Part shown: in pieces, positions 1-10,526 of the stretch
How positions within the stretch are numbered: the first letter of the stretch is position 1
How the letters are laid out: the number at the start of each line of letters is the position of its first letter
NCBI GenBank assembly: GCA_012656075.1
Contig: JAAKBF010000202.1
Span: 62,001 to 126,000 of the forward strand
From: Phytophthora hibernalis
Taxonomy: Eukaryota; Oomycota; Peronosporomycetes; Peronosporales; Peronosporaceae
Direction of reading: 5' to 3'
Length of the DNA stretch: 64,000 bases
Notes under the pieces: model-generated
Told to the model about the DNA's origin: nothing
Database searches by the model: none
Seen by the model: the letters and a program-made list of their open reading frames with translations, nothing else
Made by a program: the position numbers and the translations under genes

Positions 1-721
1 AAAATCCCGGCCGAGGGTACGAACCCTCGTTTGTACCCATTTCAGTTTCGTACCCTCGGTCTTATAGAGCCAGGATCACATACGGGGATCGGTTCACACT
101 GAATATTTGTATTTATATATAGGACTAGCTATAAGATTGACTAAAGTGGCTCTCAGAGCCATAGATGAACAGAAATAAATCAGCAGTCTTCCCCCAAGTA
201 ACCAAGGGTCAAGTCCGTCTTCGGTAAGTCTAGCTAGCTTATCTTAGGGTCTGGATACGCTCGGCTTGTGGTATGCTGGTCAGCGAGCCTAAGGTACATT
301 GAACCGAGGGTTTGTTGCTGGTCAGTCCAAGAGATTAGAGTGGCCGAGTGTTGGGAGCGACGAGAAGCGTCGTTTACCATATATTATAGTGGAACCGATT
401 GTTCCATACACATTTTACTACCCGCCGAGGTCTTACCTCGGCAAACCCGTATTAGGCTTGACAACCGGTACCCTTCCTTCTGAGGGACTGCGGGGTTCGC
501 GCGAAAGCGCAATATCCTCGCTCGTGGCTAGTGGTGCAGGTTATTGGGTTGGCCTAATACAACCTAGGTATACAGAGGGTTCACATCCAACCCGGTGTAA
601 GGGATCGTTCCTGGTCTTCAGGTTTGATCCAACGCTCGTTGACCTGACAAGGGGAAGCGAGTGTTGTTGGTGGGACTCATACCATTTGGTAGTGAGAATT
701 TCTGCGTGATCCTACACGACA
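1..721 (+). repeat. Left LTR of element A (partial)
   Basis: AT-rich TATA-like sequence at about 110-122 is followed by several hundred bases without coding sense, ending in GACA directly before an AC spacer and a primer-binding site. The first 60 bases contain CCGAGGGTACGAACCCTCG, an imperfect inverted repeat. The 5' end lies outside the window or is not recognisable, and no partner copy is present, so the LTR call rests on position and on the primer-binding site. Confidence 0.5.
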
Positions 722-723
722 AC

Positions 724-743
724 TGGTGCCGAGACCCGGGGAT
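724..743 (+). other. tRNA primer-binding site of element A
   Basis: The 20 bases starting TGGTGCCGAGACCCGGG read as the complement of a tRNA 3' end: CCA, an acceptor strand, then a CCCGGG T-stem. Element D has a related site at the same distance (two bases) from its LTR end. The tRNA species was not identified. Confidence 0.6.
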
Positions 744-757
744 CACCGACTGCTCGA

Positions 758-1186
758 ATGGACCCACACTTGCTTTACGCAAGCCTACCGAGGAATTACG
801 ATGGCGTAGTGATGTCTTTTGACGGCTCAGCCAAGACGGAGAAGAATGGCGGGTATGGTAGTTGCTTCTGGATATCGTGGAAATGATCAGAATGGACGGT
901 ATTGACGCTTACCACAGTAAACCTCGCTGAGTACGCAGGTATGAACAATGGTGTCTTGACCGCGCTGGAGCACGGCACCGAGGATTTAATTGTGGTGGGC
1001 GACTCGAGACTCGCAATCCAGCAGTCCCTAGGGGTGATGGCCTGTTGGAATAAAACTCTGATGGCCCAACTCAACCACCACCGAGAACTCACAACCAAGC
1101 TTCGGTCGGTGAAATATCTCCACGTGATCCGAGAGTTCAATGCAGCTGCAGACTCGTTAGCTACAGAAGCTCTCAACAGCAAATAG
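758..1186 (+). pseudogene. Ty3/Gypsy RNase H remnant (element A)
   Basis: Reads from a Met-Asp-Pro start through SFDGSAK and, after a stop near 885 and frame changes, AEYAGMNNGV, VVGDSRLAIQQ and FNAAADSLATEAL. These are the four conserved blocks of retroviral-type RNase H: DGSA, the E of AEY, the D of GDSRL and the D of the final AADSLA helix. The same blocks occur in element D at 46.86-47.2 kb (GDSRLAMQQ). The copy is broken by at least one stop and cannot make an intact enzyme as assembled. Confidence 0.8.
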
Positions 1187-1279
1187 TCAAGCGAGGTTTC
1201 GACCGAAACCAGGAAGACAGAGTTAATCGAGCTCAACCGAATCGACCAAGTCATCTACGAGCCTTCGCCGGAGGTCGCC

Positions 1280-2407
1280 ATGTCAACACTCGGTGAAGAG
1301 GCCACCGACGGGAGAGCATCGGTCAACCTAGCCCAGACTCGTGTGGCCCGCCAAGCACCCTGTAACAAATCGTTTTTCGATTTTGTGAAGGATGTGCCGG
1401 ATTACATAACCGTCACGACCCGCCGACAAGCGAGAGCACAGAAGAAGCGTGTCCGGTTTGCGAAAGAGCCCTCGGTGATAGGCCAGGATGACACAACACG
1501 ACGAGACGAAGCAGATGAGGTAGCCTCAGAGACCCAGAACGAAGTGGAAACCGAGCTACCAACGACCGAGGCAAGCATCAGAGCACCAAAAGCAAACGAT
1601 GTCGACCCGGTAACCATTCAAGAAGAGCGAAGACGAAAGATCTCCGCTGCCCAGGACGAGGAGCTGAGGTGGGTTAACCTCAAAGCCGTTCTCCGAGGCG
1701 AAGAAGCTAGCCTGAGTTACAGTACGGCGAGAGATGCATGGAAAATGGCCGACAAGTTTGCGCTGGTGTGCTGTATATTATCGGAGCGAACCGTCGGTGG
1801 ACTAACGGAAACCAAGAGGAGACCAAGATGCGACTGGTGGTACCCACAACGATGATTCAGGATGTATTACAGAGCTGCTCGTTAGAAGGTGGCCACCAAG
1901 GTATCGGTCGAACATACTACCGAGCGAAAATGGATTATTATTGGATCGGACTTTACGCAGACGTTGAGCGGCATGTGCGGGCCTGCCCAGACTGCAGCTC
2001 GAGCAAAAGTCGACCGCAGTTCAGAGGGTACTCCCTGGGAATGTGCTAGTCGAGAGACCATTCCAGCTGGTGTCGATGGATTTCGTCATACCATTGCCGA
2101 AATCTCGGCGAGGGAATACCGCGCTGTTACTGTTTCAATGCTCGTTCACAGGATTCGTCATGGGGAGGCCATGTCAGATACCACCGCATTAAAAGTCGCT
2201 CAAGCGTTCGAAGAGTGTGTCTACCGAAGGTTTGGGGCGCCAACGATGATTCGTCATGACCGAGACCCTCGGTTCATGAGTGACGTTTTCCAAGCATTCG
2301 CTGAGATGATGCAATCTCGGTTGAGGGCCACGTTGAGTTATCGTCCGCAAGCAAACGGGCAGCAAGAACGATCGGTCAAGACCGTGATGCAGTCAGTGCG
2401 AGTGTAA
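1280..2407 (+). pseudogene. Integrase linker and catalytic core remnant (element A)
   Basis: A charged linker (about 1280-1720) leads into an HHCC-type region ending GLYADVERHVRACPDCSSSKS, then catalytic-core sequence in several frames: VSMDFV, IRHDRDPRFMSDVFQAF and RPQANGQQERSVKT. These correspond to the first Asp, second Asp and Glu of the DDE integrase core of Ty3/Gypsy elements. Frame changes occur near 1810, 2045 and 2100. Element D carries the same motifs with small differences at 47.7-48.5 kb. Confidence 0.8.
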
Positions 2408-2419
2408 GCAGAAGATCCG

Positions 2420-3395
2420 TTGCAACAAGACTGGGACGAGATCACCGAACGACTTGTCTTCGCTATCAACAACTCTCAGGACGGCACTCGGAAGGATACT
2501 CCGTTCTACCTCGTTCATGGGTGGGATGCTCGGTCTACGCTGCGAGCAATGTCGTCGTCTCTAAAACGAGGATCCCGAGAGCAAACCGATGCGCTAGCAT
2601 GGCGCCGAGAAGTGAACCGACAACAAGAAATCGCATGGAAAACGGCGATGGAGTACCAGAAGGTCGAGAAGGCTTGGAGACCCCGCGAACACAACGAATC
2701 GCTTAACCGACGTGAAGCAGCAGCAGTACCGAGGATTCCACCGAATGACAGCGCGAACATAGTAGCACCGATTTGCGACGGGTCAGAGGTACCATTGGAT
2801 GTCGAAAGGCAGGGATAACGACGGAAACCGACGGTAACGAAACCTCGGACACCGGGCAGGAAGAGACTGGGGTATCTCCCGAAGCTACTGAAGAAGAAAA
2901 AGTCGAAGAGTTCGCATATGAACTAGAGCTGCCGGATCAGAGTGGTTATCGGTTCTACCCAGTGGTGCATGTCTCGCGGCCAAGGCGGTGAACGAATATG
3001 GCGACCGACCGAGGAGTCGGCTGACAGCTGAGATGACCGAGGATACGAGGATTGATTTTGACGAGGAGCTCTTACCGGAAGATAGCTGGGAACCTGATAG
3101 AGTGGCAGGCGAATATGAAGTAGAGGCTATTTTGGACGACCGATCACCGCTAACAACGAGCACCAATCGCGCGGTCAGAGAGTTCAAGGTGAAGTGGATC
3201 GGCCACGACGAGCCTACCTGGAAACCAGCATCGAACTTGTCGTGCGGCGGGTTGCTTTACGACTATTTGCGAACTCGACGCAGCGAACGACGACTCCAAA
3301 TGGTTCAGGTAGCCGACGAGGACTACCCCGAATCGCTAACGAGGATTGAACTGCCTACGGGGTTGGTACAGCCCATGGAAGCAGACGAAAAATAA
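2420..3395 (+). pseudogene. Integrase C-terminus and chromodomain remnant (element A)
   Basis: After FAINNSQDGTRKDTPFYLVHGWD, typical of the end of the integrase core, the reading continues through the GPY-like region (FAYELELPDQSGYRFYPVVHVSR) and a chromodomain (EVEAILDDRSP, FKVKWIGHDEPTWKPASNL). The aromatic residues of the chromodomain cage are recognisable (Y of GEYEVE, W of VKW, W of PTW). Frameshifts separate the pieces. The chromodomain assigns the element to the chromovirus branch. Confidence 0.8.
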
Positions 3396-3694
3396 TACTG
3401 TACCAGAATGGAAGTCACAGACCACGGAGCGACCAAGTCTCCTCGGAGGCTCGGTTTGTGACGGTGAAGTGACGAGATGAACTGCCTGCGGGGATTATGC
3501 GGCCCGTAGCGTCAGATGAAGATGACTACCGCATTAAACTGCATATGTGTATATGATGTGAACGAAATCGTAATGGATTTGGATTAAGAGGAACGGTAAC
3601 GAACCACAGTGCTCGGACAACGTGAGATTAGCAAGAGGGATGAACGACGAAGCACAACAGTGCAAGACCGAGGTTTAGATGTCGGTGGAGGAAG
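3396..3694. other. Junction without recognisable gene
   Basis: Between the end of the plus-strand chromodomain remnant and the minus-strand coding remnant of element A. I see no open frame with family features, no LTR match and no strong repeat. Confidence 0.4.
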
Positions 3695-4455
3695 CTAAAT
3701 CAGACAACACGTCCAGGTTCGACGTCTGGCCAGGCACAGACACGCCGGCGGATGTTGGAGTGCAGCTGAATCCTCGGCTTGGCCTTCATCCTTACCTTCA
3801 TTACCCGCTGGCCCTGGAAGAGCAGCAACCGAAGCCTGAGGGACCAACGGAGCCACAATCGAACTTGGAGCTAAGGACGAATTCACCATGATGCCCGAAA
3901 TCACCTCCGCCTCGATCATGCCACGAGGTACGAATAGCGGCACCGGAGAATTACACGGCGCGAAAGTAGTGTTGAATAGGTGACTGGAGGGCGCGTCCAC
4001 CCAACAATTCCGCCACATTTGACGAGCATCCAGAGTCGCGAGCTCGCCGACCCAATCCTCGGACGTCGGAGCCCACTCAATCACTTCGAACGAGTATTGG
4101 AGGTAACTGGGTTCCAACAAACTCTCGGTCGGGGCTTCACGAGGCTTGCCGGAACGCTCAACGCACCACTCCCAACAGCGGTACACCATCTGCTGACGCA
4201 ACCGATCCGCTCGGAGGTTCCGAGCCTTGTTGTACTCTTCCCATGCCGCTTGTAATGAGATGACCGAGGGTCATCACCGAGCCTCTGAGCCATGCTCCGG
4301 CGGAAAGCTTCAACAGCCGAGACTTGAACCAGTGGCGTCGTTCCCATAATGCCAGACCGAGACAATGGACGGACGCCACGGCGAGCCGTTTGCGCAACCT
4401 TGAACTTGATATTTTTAAATATATCTCCGGACGCGTCACAAATGGTGTCGGACAC
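3695..4455 (-). pseudogene. Antisense reading frame of element A
   Basis: Minus-strand coding sequence in three frame-shifted pieces. The best reads ...AAWEEYNKARNLRADRLRQQ, then YRCWEWCVERSGKP and EVIEWAPTSEDWVGEL, ending in a Pro/Ala/Ser-rich tail. It lies directly 3' of the plus-strand pol remnant, as the long antisense frame of element D does. A short stretch (FAPCNSPVP here, FACRSPVKMP in D) looks related. An alternative is a gag fragment of another Gypsy element in inverse orientation. No catalytic motif is visible. Confidence 0.45.
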
Positions 4456-4693
4456 ACCATGGCCACGTCACCGACGTGCCACAGCCAACAGTTCATATTA
4501 CATATAGGACAAACTATAGGTTACTTAGAAATTGTATTACAGGCCAATTTAAGGTACACCCATAAATACACTCAGTCTTTAAACTACGCTATTCTAGCCA
4601 CTCAGCTCCCGCAGACCGGGACTCGTGAACTGCCGTTCACTAAGAGTTTGTATACTCTTGACCTCAAACAAGGTGCTTGTGTCACCCCGTCAC
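4446..4693 (+). repeat. Diverged solo LTR related to element B
   Basis: Starts TGTCGGACACACC and ends CCCCGTCAC. It aligns in order with element B LTR landmarks: TTCAGTCTTTA/CTCAGTCTTTA, CCCGCAGAC, GTTCACT, CTCTT and CAAGGTGCT before CCCCGTCAC. Divergence is high, no internal region is attached, and no clear target duplication flanks it, so it is an old solo LTR or a fragment. Confidence 0.6.
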
Positions 4694-5945
4694 GGAAAGC
4701 AAATGCCACATTGCAATACGACAAAATCACTATGGTATGCGCAACTGTCGTGAACCAGTCGAAGCTGCAGCAAGATTTCCAACGCAAAGAATGCGAGCAG
4801 TTTAGCAACATATTACAACGTGCCTTGTAGCCCTGCACACCGGGTGTTGGCTTTTCCAGTCAATGTGGGAGCCCAAGGTTTGTCTGGCCGTTGATCCGGA
4901 ACTTCCGTCTCCGCGCCGGTGTCGCCCAGCTGACAGTACACCTACTTTATTTTGTTCATTCAGTTCAAAGGCACTCGTTGCCTCTTCGTTTCTTCTCTCC
5001 TCGTCCACTAACGCTACACCAGTGTCCGGTTGAGACTGCAGCCGACGCCTACCTAGCCACTAGGACCTCTACGCCTCGGGCGCCCGTCCTTCTTCACAGT
5101 CTTGCAGTAAACTTGAACTGACGCGGCAGTCCTCCGCTACTTGCTCCGTTTGTCCACTGATGTCGAGTCCGCTGTGTCCGAGTCGCTTCGGCCGTTCATC
5201 TGTCCACCTGTTCGTCCGCCAACTCCGTTCGCACTGTCTCCGGCGTTCTCGAACGTCGGGGTTTGCTCGCTCTGCGCGGTTCGCCGCAGATTGGGAAGTG
5301 AGGTCTCTCGTCGCTGCCTCCTTCGCCGTCCACTGCGTTCCAGTCGCCACCGAGCCGTCCACTCATCCGCACGCCACCGCACTTCAACCATGACCGCCAC
5401 CAACCGCCCAATCCGCTGGCTCACCTCGCTCAACCTCCGTTCCGTCTGTCCTGACGCCAGCTCCCGAGCCGTCATCATCCAACTCACTTCGCTCTGCGTC
5501 GTCCAACCGGGACTGGTTCGGTGCTGCTGATCGCGTCCCGTTACACGACTTCCTCAAATGTGGGGTCCCCACGACCCTGACAACTGCTCGTATTGACTGA
5601 GTCCCACTGCCGGTCGGCATCGCTTCGGTTTGCATTAACCGGGTGCAGTTCCTTTTAGACATATTGTCCGACCCGATTGATACTGAGAGCCGTTGATGGA
5701 ACGCACGAAAAGACTTCGTGGCTAATAATAGTGCTCGCTCGACACAGTGCCTTCAATTTACGCCATCTCTAGTGTATACGAACATGTCATGGTAACAGTC
5801 TTGTAAAACGTACGCGGGCATATCAAAGATGCATCTAACGAGACGGGAGGGGGGCGAGGCGAGCGCGGAGCGGACACTCACGCGTTGACTCTCGTCAGGA
5901 CTTAACGACGGCGCTGCGGGCGCCCGCATCGCGTCCTGCCCCACC
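4694..5945. other. No supportable gene; GC-rich minus-strand frames
   Basis: Several overlapping minus-strand frames (about 4802-5660) are rich in Arg, Gln, Ser and Glu but show no domain, and the same bases are open on the plus strand, as expected of GC-rich, stop-poor sequence. From 5840 to 5945 the DNA is CpG-rich and holds the left flank of the element B insertion. A decayed retroelement region is possible, but nothing decides it. Confidence 0.35.
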
Positions 5946-6250
5946 TGTAACGGGGTACACCGACGTGTACCCAAGTTACATAAAGAATGACGGATGTCAC
6001 TCTTTAGAGTCCATGGTACATGGTACCGGTTGGCTGTGAGCCAACCATGGACGCTCTTTAGCTTTTACTATAGATGACTTAGAGTTTGTATGCTACAAGC
6101 TTAACTCAGCTATAAAATATATTCAGTCTTTATCTTGCTATCAAACCCGCAGACAGTTCCCTTAGGCCAGGAACTGTGAACTTATCGTTCACTGAGAGCC
6201 TTTGCACTCTTACGCTTCCTCAAGGCAAGGTGCTATGTGACCCCGTCACA
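5946..6250 (+). repeat. 5' LTR of element B
   Basis: Begins TGTAACGGGGTACACC and ends CCCCGTCACA. It contains an inverted repeat (GGTTGGCTGTGAGCCAACC) and a TATA-like TATAAAATATA at about 6111-6121. The next bases, TGGTAGCACTTG at 6253, are a possible primer-binding site. It differs from the 3' LTR at about seven positions plus one base in an A run. Confidence 0.9.
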
Positions 6251-6357
6251 CTTGGTAGCACTTGTAGTCAATCTCGCGCCTACGCGGGTAGATTGAACTA
6301 CCTGATCCTCTGTGATCTCAAGGAGTGAGTCACGATGGACCGCAGTGAGTTTCTCAC

Positions 6358-7288
6358 TTGAACGACTCGCAGTTCGAGTCTGTTCGGAAGATTGGAGGCA
6401 TCTTTGGAAGAGATGTCCTTCGTGGCTTGGTATCGGCAACGCCAGCCGAGCAAGAAGAACGCGTGGCTGCGTTCGACGCGTACGAGCGTGAGCTCGTCAG
6501 GGAAACCTGCAGGCCTCTATGGCCAAGCCGAAGCCGGTCCAGCCGAAGCCTTTGAGGCTGACCGTGCCTCCGTTTGAAGGGAAGGAAGGTGAAAACCTTC
6601 ACTTCTGGATCCGAGAGGTTGCGATCGCCATGCGGGCTGGTCTCATCTCGGATCAGGAATTTCGCATTGCGTTCGCGTTGTCCAACCTTGGCGGACGAGC
6701 CAAAAACTGGGCGTACACGCTGGAGACGACGTCTCCTGGAAGCTTCGCATCCTGGGCACAGTTGTGCGAGCAGGTTAGAGCTTCTTTTCTGCCCGCAAAC
6801 GATGCGTTTCGCCAACGCTCACGCTTCCTCGCCTGTAAGCAAGGGAAACGTGAGTTGTACGAGTACGTACAAGAGATGCGCACGTTGGCGTCGTCTCTGG
6901 TTGGAAACCCTTGGCTGAAGACGTCAAGACGACAGTCTTCATGGACGGCTTGAAGGTCGGTCCTGCGCGCACGCAGCTTTTCCGTGTGCACGCATCCACC
7001 ATGGAGGAGGCAATTAAGCTCGCCCTCCAAGAAGAGTACAGTCATACGCAGGCTGGCATTTCGGTGGCTGCACCAGTTGTCGTCGTGGACAACGAGCCAG
7101 AGCTCATGTACTTGAGCTCTGCTGAGATGAGTACGGTCCGCTGCTATACATGCGGCGGACTGGGACACTACCAACGAGTGCGTCCCTCGACTGGAGTGGT
7201 AAAGAAACCATTCCCGAAAGCTCAAGGGCCTAGCGGCCGCTGGCGCAAGCCGCGGCCGTCTGGCCAAGGATACCCCGGCCACCAGTAG
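6358..7288 (+). pseudogene. Gag of element B (frameshifted)
   Basis: Three pieces in different frames read as one Ty3-type Gag. An N-terminal acidic part (FESVRKIGGIFGR...) comes first. The retrotransposon-gag core starts at 6519 (RLTVPPFEGKEGENLHFWIR, then GGRAKNWAYTLE and FLPANDAFRQRSRFLACKQG). The C-terminal part from about 6911 ends in one zinc knuckle, CYTCGGLGHYQR, whose last Cys is replaced by Arg. Breaks lie near 6510 and 6905. The nucleocapsid knuckle would be defective as assembled. Confidence 0.8.
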
Positions 7289-7361
7289 TGGTGGGAAGAC
7301 CCGAGTTTCGTGACGGGTGCGCGGGCGGCGCGCACCGCGAAGGCTTTGCGAGTGAGGGACT

Positions 7362-7628
7362 TTGTCTCTCGAGTTGGCGAAGAGCAACGCTTGGTTGCTG
7401 ATAGTACACGCGAGTGTACGGGGATGTGAATATCCCTTGGATGTTCCGATACCTGGGGCGTCAAATGATGTTGTACGCCGGGGTATTGCCAACGGTCTGT
7501 GCGAGGGCAATGGCATTGGTCTGTATAGACCTGGTTGTCACAGGCTCGAATACCTGTACAACATTGAGCCGTACGTGGTTGCGAACACGTACGATGGGTA
7601 CGCGGTGCCACGGACGCACGCACCCTGA
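7362..7628 (+). pseudogene. Aspartic protease remnant of element B
   Basis: Reads LLIVHASVRGCEYPLDV followed by GASNDVVRR, which resembles the start of a retropepsin where a DSGAS active site is expected. Here the catalytic Asp-Ser is replaced by Ile-Pro. The downstream part (VVTGSNTCT / RLEYLYNIEPYV) has no clear flap motif. The match is short, so this is a probable relic and not an active protease. Confidence 0.45.
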
Positions 7629-7981
7629 GCCATTTGGCGCGGTAGGCTCTTAGGGGCTAGCCAGCCTCCGGGTTCTGACAGAGCATTGGTGAGTAATGTT
7701 CCCACCTCCATCCGGAACCGAGGCTCCCATGGACGCCTGTGGAATACAATGGAGGCCTTTGTTGCTAACGAACCTGCAACAAGCCCAAGGGTCTTGGATA
7801 TCTCCAGACCCGAGAGGGAAGATGCAATGCCAGCATCCTCCAGCGCACCAAGTCGATTGCGCCGTACGGGCATCGACGGAGTCCGTAAAGGACGAAGCCC
7901 GTCTACAAGAGGGCGTAAGCCCACGTGAGACCGGAGAGGTCGAGACCGTGGCCAGCACCGAGGTTGCTAGTGGCACCTCTA

Positions 7982-8911
7982 GTGTGGGTAACATAGTTCC
8001 ACACGGGCCAGTGCAGGCTTCAGGCGTTGTACCAAGACAAGTAACGGCTGTGGGTAACACATGACCACGCCAAGTGTCCCGACACGATGTCAGGACTGAA
8101 GCTCCAGGAAGAAGCTCGGAGTCAACGACGACTCCTTCGGCGCAGCCGCCAGAAGAATGCTATCACATCTTCGACGGCATGACTGGTCGCAAGGTCACGT
8201 CCGGGTCTGTCCAGTTGAGGCCCTGCCGGAGATGTCGGATCTCCTGCATCTCGATGCTGTGCAGATCGACAGGGCTCTATGCCCAGCATGTGTACCTGCA
8301 ACACCAGTAGCACACATCGCTGTCAGTCGTCGCGCCGTACGGGCTTCGACTGACGTCTTGTTGATAAGCTCAACCGCAATGGTGGATTATAGCCACGTCG
8401 GGTGAATAAGGCCAAGACCGTGGCCAAGGCAGAGGTGCGTTACGCAACCTCTAGTGTGTGCCTCACGGAGACAAACAGGCCTCTTGAAGCCACCATCAAT
8501 ACGCCTCTGAACATGGGTAACCAAGTTCCACGTTCGGATGACCGTCGACGACGCCGTCGCTGGCACATGTCGAGTCTGGCCTTGTATCAGACCGGAGTCG
8601 CTACGAACGACGCGGAGCCATGCTCCACAAGCATGGACTGCTCGATGGCGTACCTTGCGGTGAGGCCGTACGTGAACGTGGTGTCGAAGAACACAACGTC
8701 CCACCTCCCACTGGATCAGCACGTACTGTGCCACTGGACAGACGGTCGCTCAGACCTAAACTGAAGAGGAAGTCGCCGGTTGCGCTTCCTGTGTGGGTAA
8801 CACAGTTCCACACACAAAGGCGGGTAACATAGTTCCGCACGAGTCTTAACAACTCGGAAGAGGTGAGGCTGTTAAGACCTTACCTGACGTGGGTAACATC
8901 GATCCACGTCA
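7982..8911 (+). repeat. Family of six GGGTAAC...GTTCC hairpin/peptide repeats
   Basis: Six copies at about 7982-8004, 8050-8068, 8509-8535, 8790-8814, 8820-8838 and 8885-8911. The pattern is an arm, GG, GTAAC, a 3-base loop, GTT, CC and the complementary arm. Arms differ but stay paired: GTGTGG/CCACAC, TGTGTGG/CCACACA, GCGG/CCGC and TGACGTGG/CCACGTCA. The 8050 copy is the poorest. The same bases can encode a repeated peptide of the form G-N-x-V-P-(H/R). The surroundings lack pol motifs. Function unknown. Confidence 0.6.
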
Positions 8912-9087
8912 AGTCGCGCAGCCTCAAACTGCTAGCGGTCTGGCTGCGTGCCAGCCGCGGTCGACAAGGTCGACCGGACACGGCTTTGGTCGTGAGGGGG
9001 AGAGGCTCGGAAATACCTTTCCTCCCGAGTCTCTGTTGAGACTAGTTTCCTCACGGAAAGTGTTGTTGGTACGGGCCAACACAATAC

Positions 9088-9438
9088 GTGTACACAGACA
9101 CGTACTCTAACCGAAAGGAAGAGGGTCGATGGAGGTCTTGTATATTACAAATATGTACGCTACCTACCTACACCCGTCGTCGTGCACGCATGCTTTTATG
9201 CTTGCGGCACTTATGGTGGCCGTGGTACTTGCCGTACACGGCGTACCTCTGGTGTACGGGGTTCCGATTACGCCGTCGTCGTCGTGGACCTGTACACCGA
9301 CGTGGCGTACGTCTACGGGTCATTGAACCGTACGTCGATATGATGTACGCCTACGTGGGCATGTACCTGTGCGCCTATATGATCATCGGCCAGCACGTAT
9401 ACGTGACCATGGACCTGTACGCGGTCATGGTCATCTAA
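9088..9438 (+). other. GTAC-rich stretch inside element B
   Basis: Unusually rich in GTAC, ACGTAC and TGTACG, with short inverted repeats. It is open in a frame reading EPYVDMMYAYVGMYLCAYMI, and another frame has a hydrophobic AFMLAALMVAVVLAVHGVPL. It could be a decayed membrane-protein or envelope-like third frame, or simple-sequence drift. No known domain is seen. Confidence 0.25.
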
Positions 9439-10222
9439 ATAACCGAGTGTCGTGCAGGCATGCACGCACTCTGACCATGTCCTGGTCTGGGCAATGCGCG
9501 AAGCAGTCGCCGATGCCGCGTTGGCAGTGGTGGATCCACCAGATAACCCGCCACAATGCTAGAAGTACCGTTGGGTACGTTGGTGTCGATGCCCGACACC
9601 GACGCGTCTTGGTTTGATACCCAAGACGCGGGGAAGAGCTTGCGGCTCCACCCGGCAGCTATTAGCGGCCGTCGAATGACAACCTGAAGCATGGTGCTTC
9701 TATGGTATGGTCAATGCATGACCTGAGCCCGTGTATGGCTCCGAGGATCCACTCGTGGTCGGCCGTGGCTAGCGTGACCCATACCGGGCTGCTATAATGC
9801 CAGGAGATGAGCTGCGAGCTCACTCCACGCTTGTGCTATGCGATAGCCTTCAAGGTGTAGCCCCGCACGAGAGGAAAACAAGACACACGAAGTGTCAGGA
9901 GGGCCCACGGGTCCTCCGCCGTGAACTGCAGGTCGTCGAGGAGGACCACCGCACGTTTGGATGCTATTACATCCCGTGCCGAAGCACTAGACACTTGCTA
10001 GCGCCCAAGCCCAGGCCAACTATTCCCGTCGGCATTGCGGCCAACGTCGTCGCGAGTGCAATAATGCAGCTCGCAGTGTCCGCCGTGGAAACAAGTCACT
10101 GTATGACCGACGAGAGGAGCGCCAGTCGTGCTTAGGCTACGCCCGAGAATTGCTTTGGGTGTTCAAATTCTCTCACTTCTGATTGGAGAATCAGGTGTGA
10201 TTCTCAGTTAAGTGGGGAGGAT

Positions 10223-10526
10223 GTAACGGGGTACACCGACGTGTGCCCAAGTTACATAAAGAATGACGGATGTCACTCTTCAGAGTCCATGGTACATGGT
10301 ACCGATTGGCTGTGAGCCAACCATGGACGCTCTTTAGCTTTTACTATAGATGACTTAGAGTTTGTATGCTACAAGCTTAACTCAGCTATAAAATATATTC
10401 AGTCTTTATCTTGTTATCAAACCCGCAGACAGTTCCCTTAGGTCGGGAACTGTGAACTTATCGTTCACTGAGAGCCTTTGCTCTCTTACGCTTCCTCAAG
10501 GCAAGGTGCTATGTGACCCCGTCACA
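10223..10526 (+). repeat. 3' LTR of element B
   Basis: Partner of 5946-6250, with the same TGTAACGGGG start and GTCACA end. It is preceded by a purine-rich tract at about 10212-10222 and, upstream of that, by a pair of GAGAATC/GATTCTC repeats (about 10184-10208). It is followed by the CCACC target duplication. Confidence 0.9.

Larger units (their letters stand above)
1..4455 (+). mobile_element. Element A: degenerate Ty3/Gypsy chromovirus
   Basis: An LTR-like leader, a primer-binding site, RNase H, integrase and chromodomain remnants on the plus strand, followed by minus-strand coding remnants. The gag, protease and reverse transcriptase segments are absent: the primer-binding site at 724 lies only about 15 bases before the RNase H remnant at 758. 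Frameshifts and stops interrupt every domain. The order of parts matches element D at 40-54 kb, and the RNase H and chromodomain peptides of the two are clearly similar, so they belong to one lineage. The element runs off the left edge and no matching right LTR was found, so its limits are approximate. Confidence 0.75.
5946..10526 (+). mobile_element. Element B: LTR retrotransposon lacking pol
   Basis: Two LTRs of 305 and 304 bases start TGTAAC and end GTCACA and are about 97-98% identical by eye. The element is flanked by the perfect 5-bp duplication CCACC (5941-5945 and 10527-10531). A purine-rich tract (AGTGGGGAGGA) ends directly at the 3' LTR. The interior holds gag and a protease remnant, but I recognise no reverse transcriptase, RNase H or integrase in about 2.6 kb of remaining sequence. 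It therefore looks non-autonomous or internally rearranged, although its ends were mobilised correctly. Confidence 0.85.

Noticed and set aside
5137..5487. Minus-strand Arg/Ser/Gln-rich frames as a gene
   Set aside because: Both strands are open over the same GC-rich bases, no domain and no start context; left unassigned.
6653..7516. 287-codon minus-strand frame across element B gag
   Set aside because: Antisense to recognisable Gag with zinc knuckle; no family features and not positioned like the antisense frame of element D.
7982..8911. Spaced short repeats resembling a CRISPR array
   Set aside because: Spacing is irregular, arms vary between copies, and the genome is eukaryotic; it is an interspersed hairpin or peptide repeat.
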